DNA of 6,077 nt, taken from NCBI GenBank assembly GCA_959596495.1, contig CAUFXK010000098.1:1-6077 (forward strand), given 5' to 3'. Both the position numbers and the translations under genes were made by a program. The stretch comes from an uncultured Collinsella sp. (GTDB taxonomy: Bacteria > Actinomycetota > Coriobacteriia > Coriobacteriales > Coriobacteriaceae). Position 1 is the first letter of the stretch. Every line of letters starts with the position of its first letter. The notes under the pieces were generated by a model, which was not told the origin of the DNA, did no database searches, and saw only the letters and a program-made list of their open reading frames with translations. This document shows, in pieces, positions 5,816 to 6,077 of this stretch.

Positions 5816-5882
5816 GCTACAAACTCTGGCTTTTGCCCTACGAGTGACCAAGAGCTCGGGGGCTTTAACACAAGGAGGATCT

Positions 5883-6077
5883 ATGCCCGAGAAGATTGAA
5901 GAGCTGGTACGCGCTGCGCTTGCTGCGGCCCAGGAGGCCGGCGACCTTTCCGCATTTGAACTTGACGATTGCGCTATCGAGCGACCGGCTGACACTTCTC
6001 ATGGCGAGTGGACCTCTACCATGGCCCTGAAGTCCGCCAAGCTGGCCCACTGCGCCCCGCGCAAGATCGCCGAGGCC
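5883..6077 (+). CDS. argS: Arginyl-tRNA synthetase, N-terminal part (runs off the window)
   Basis: The first 65 codons of a gene continuing past the window end. The translation begins MPEKIEELVRAAL and includes IERPADTSHGEWTSTMALKSAK at about residues 33-54. This matches the N-terminal additional domain of arginyl-tRNA synthetase, where a (K/R)P.D..HGD(F/W)..N.A(L/M)..AK pattern recognises the tRNA D-loop. The enzyme charges tRNA-Arg with arginine using ATP in the cytoplasm. The HIGH and KMSKS class I motifs would lie beyond the window, so completeness cannot be judged. The start has AAGGAGG (5872-5878) 4 nt upstream, a very strong ribosome binding site. It is divergent from carD, with a 342-bp spacer. 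Confidence 0.85.
   Translation, partial: MPEKIEELVRAALAAAQEAGDLSAFELDDCAIERPADTSHGEWTSTMALKSAKLAHCAPRKIAEA

Larger units (their letters stand above)
5541..5882. other. 342-bp AT-richer divergent intergenic region between carD and argS
   Basis: No protein gene is convincing here; the short minus-strand frames lack ribosome binding sites and family-like sequence. It must hold the promoters of both divergent genes. Visible structures: an ATACG...CGTAT inverted repeat (5555-5570) just upstream of the carD ribosome binding site; a perfect 7-bp hairpin GCCTGCA/TGCAGGC (5692-5698 and 5704-5710); a bulged hairpin TGACT...AGTCA (5728-5750) followed by T5; and a 10-bp palindrome TGCATATGCA (5757-5766). 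I see no tRNA cloverleaf and no T-box consensus for argS. Any of the structures could be regulatory or part of a small RNA, but none is proven. Confidence 0.5.

Noticed and set aside
5677..5871. A 64-codon minus-strand open frame in the carD-argS spacer
   Set aside because: No ribosome binding site before its start, no recognisable sequence, and it overlaps the probable argS promoter and leader.
5816..5882. T-box or other tRNA-sensing leader for argS
   Set aside because: The leader is only about 60 nt, has no T-box consensus and no terminator hairpin before the ribosome binding site.

Overview
The window is high-GC, compactly packed bacterial chromosome. Gene content, the glycine/alanine-rich coding style and the strong AAGGAG-type ribosome binding sites fit a Gram-positive gut actinobacterium. 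A Coriobacteriia member such as Collinsella is my best guess, but this is an inference from protein flavour and not a database match.

Layout: (1) 1-1419, minus strand, an alpha/beta-hydrolase of the S33 prolyl aminopeptidase type, ending exactly at the window edge. (2) A 113-bp divergent spacer. (3) 1533-2819, plus strand, proA (gamma-glutamyl phosphate reductase, proline biosynthesis). (4) 2856-4309, a complete 1454-bp IS3-family (IS150-like) insertion sequence in the same orientation as proA. It has 24-bp imperfect terminal repeats, a 4-bp CCTG target duplication, orfA and orfB joined by a well-formed -1 frameshift signal, and a hairpin that hides the orfA ribosome binding site. (5) 4348-4947, minus, an HD-domain phosphohydrolase-like protein. 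(6) 5055-5540, minus, a CarD/CdnL-type RNA polymerase-interacting regulator. (7) A 342-bp AT-richer intergenic region. (8) 5883 to the window end, plus, the N-terminus of argS.

The most informative structure is a 41-nt palindrome, intact at 5002-5042 just after carD. A second, near-identical copy once lay between the converging ends of proA and the HD gene. The IS has landed inside the loop of that second copy. Deleting the IS and one CCTG restores the repeat exactly, apart from one base in the stem. Both copies sit 12-15 nt after a minus-strand stop codon and have A-tracts/T-tracts on both sides, so they look like a repeated bidirectional terminator cassette. The insertion therefore split the shared terminator of proA and the HD gene. 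The IS's own left-end hairpin may now stop or silence read-through from proA.

The two divergent genes on the left both concern proline: one releases N-terminal proline from peptides and the other makes proline. The CarD-like protein lacks the tryptophan that CarD uses to wedge open promoters. I see no CRISPR array, tRNA, rRNA, phage module or clear multi-gene defence system here.
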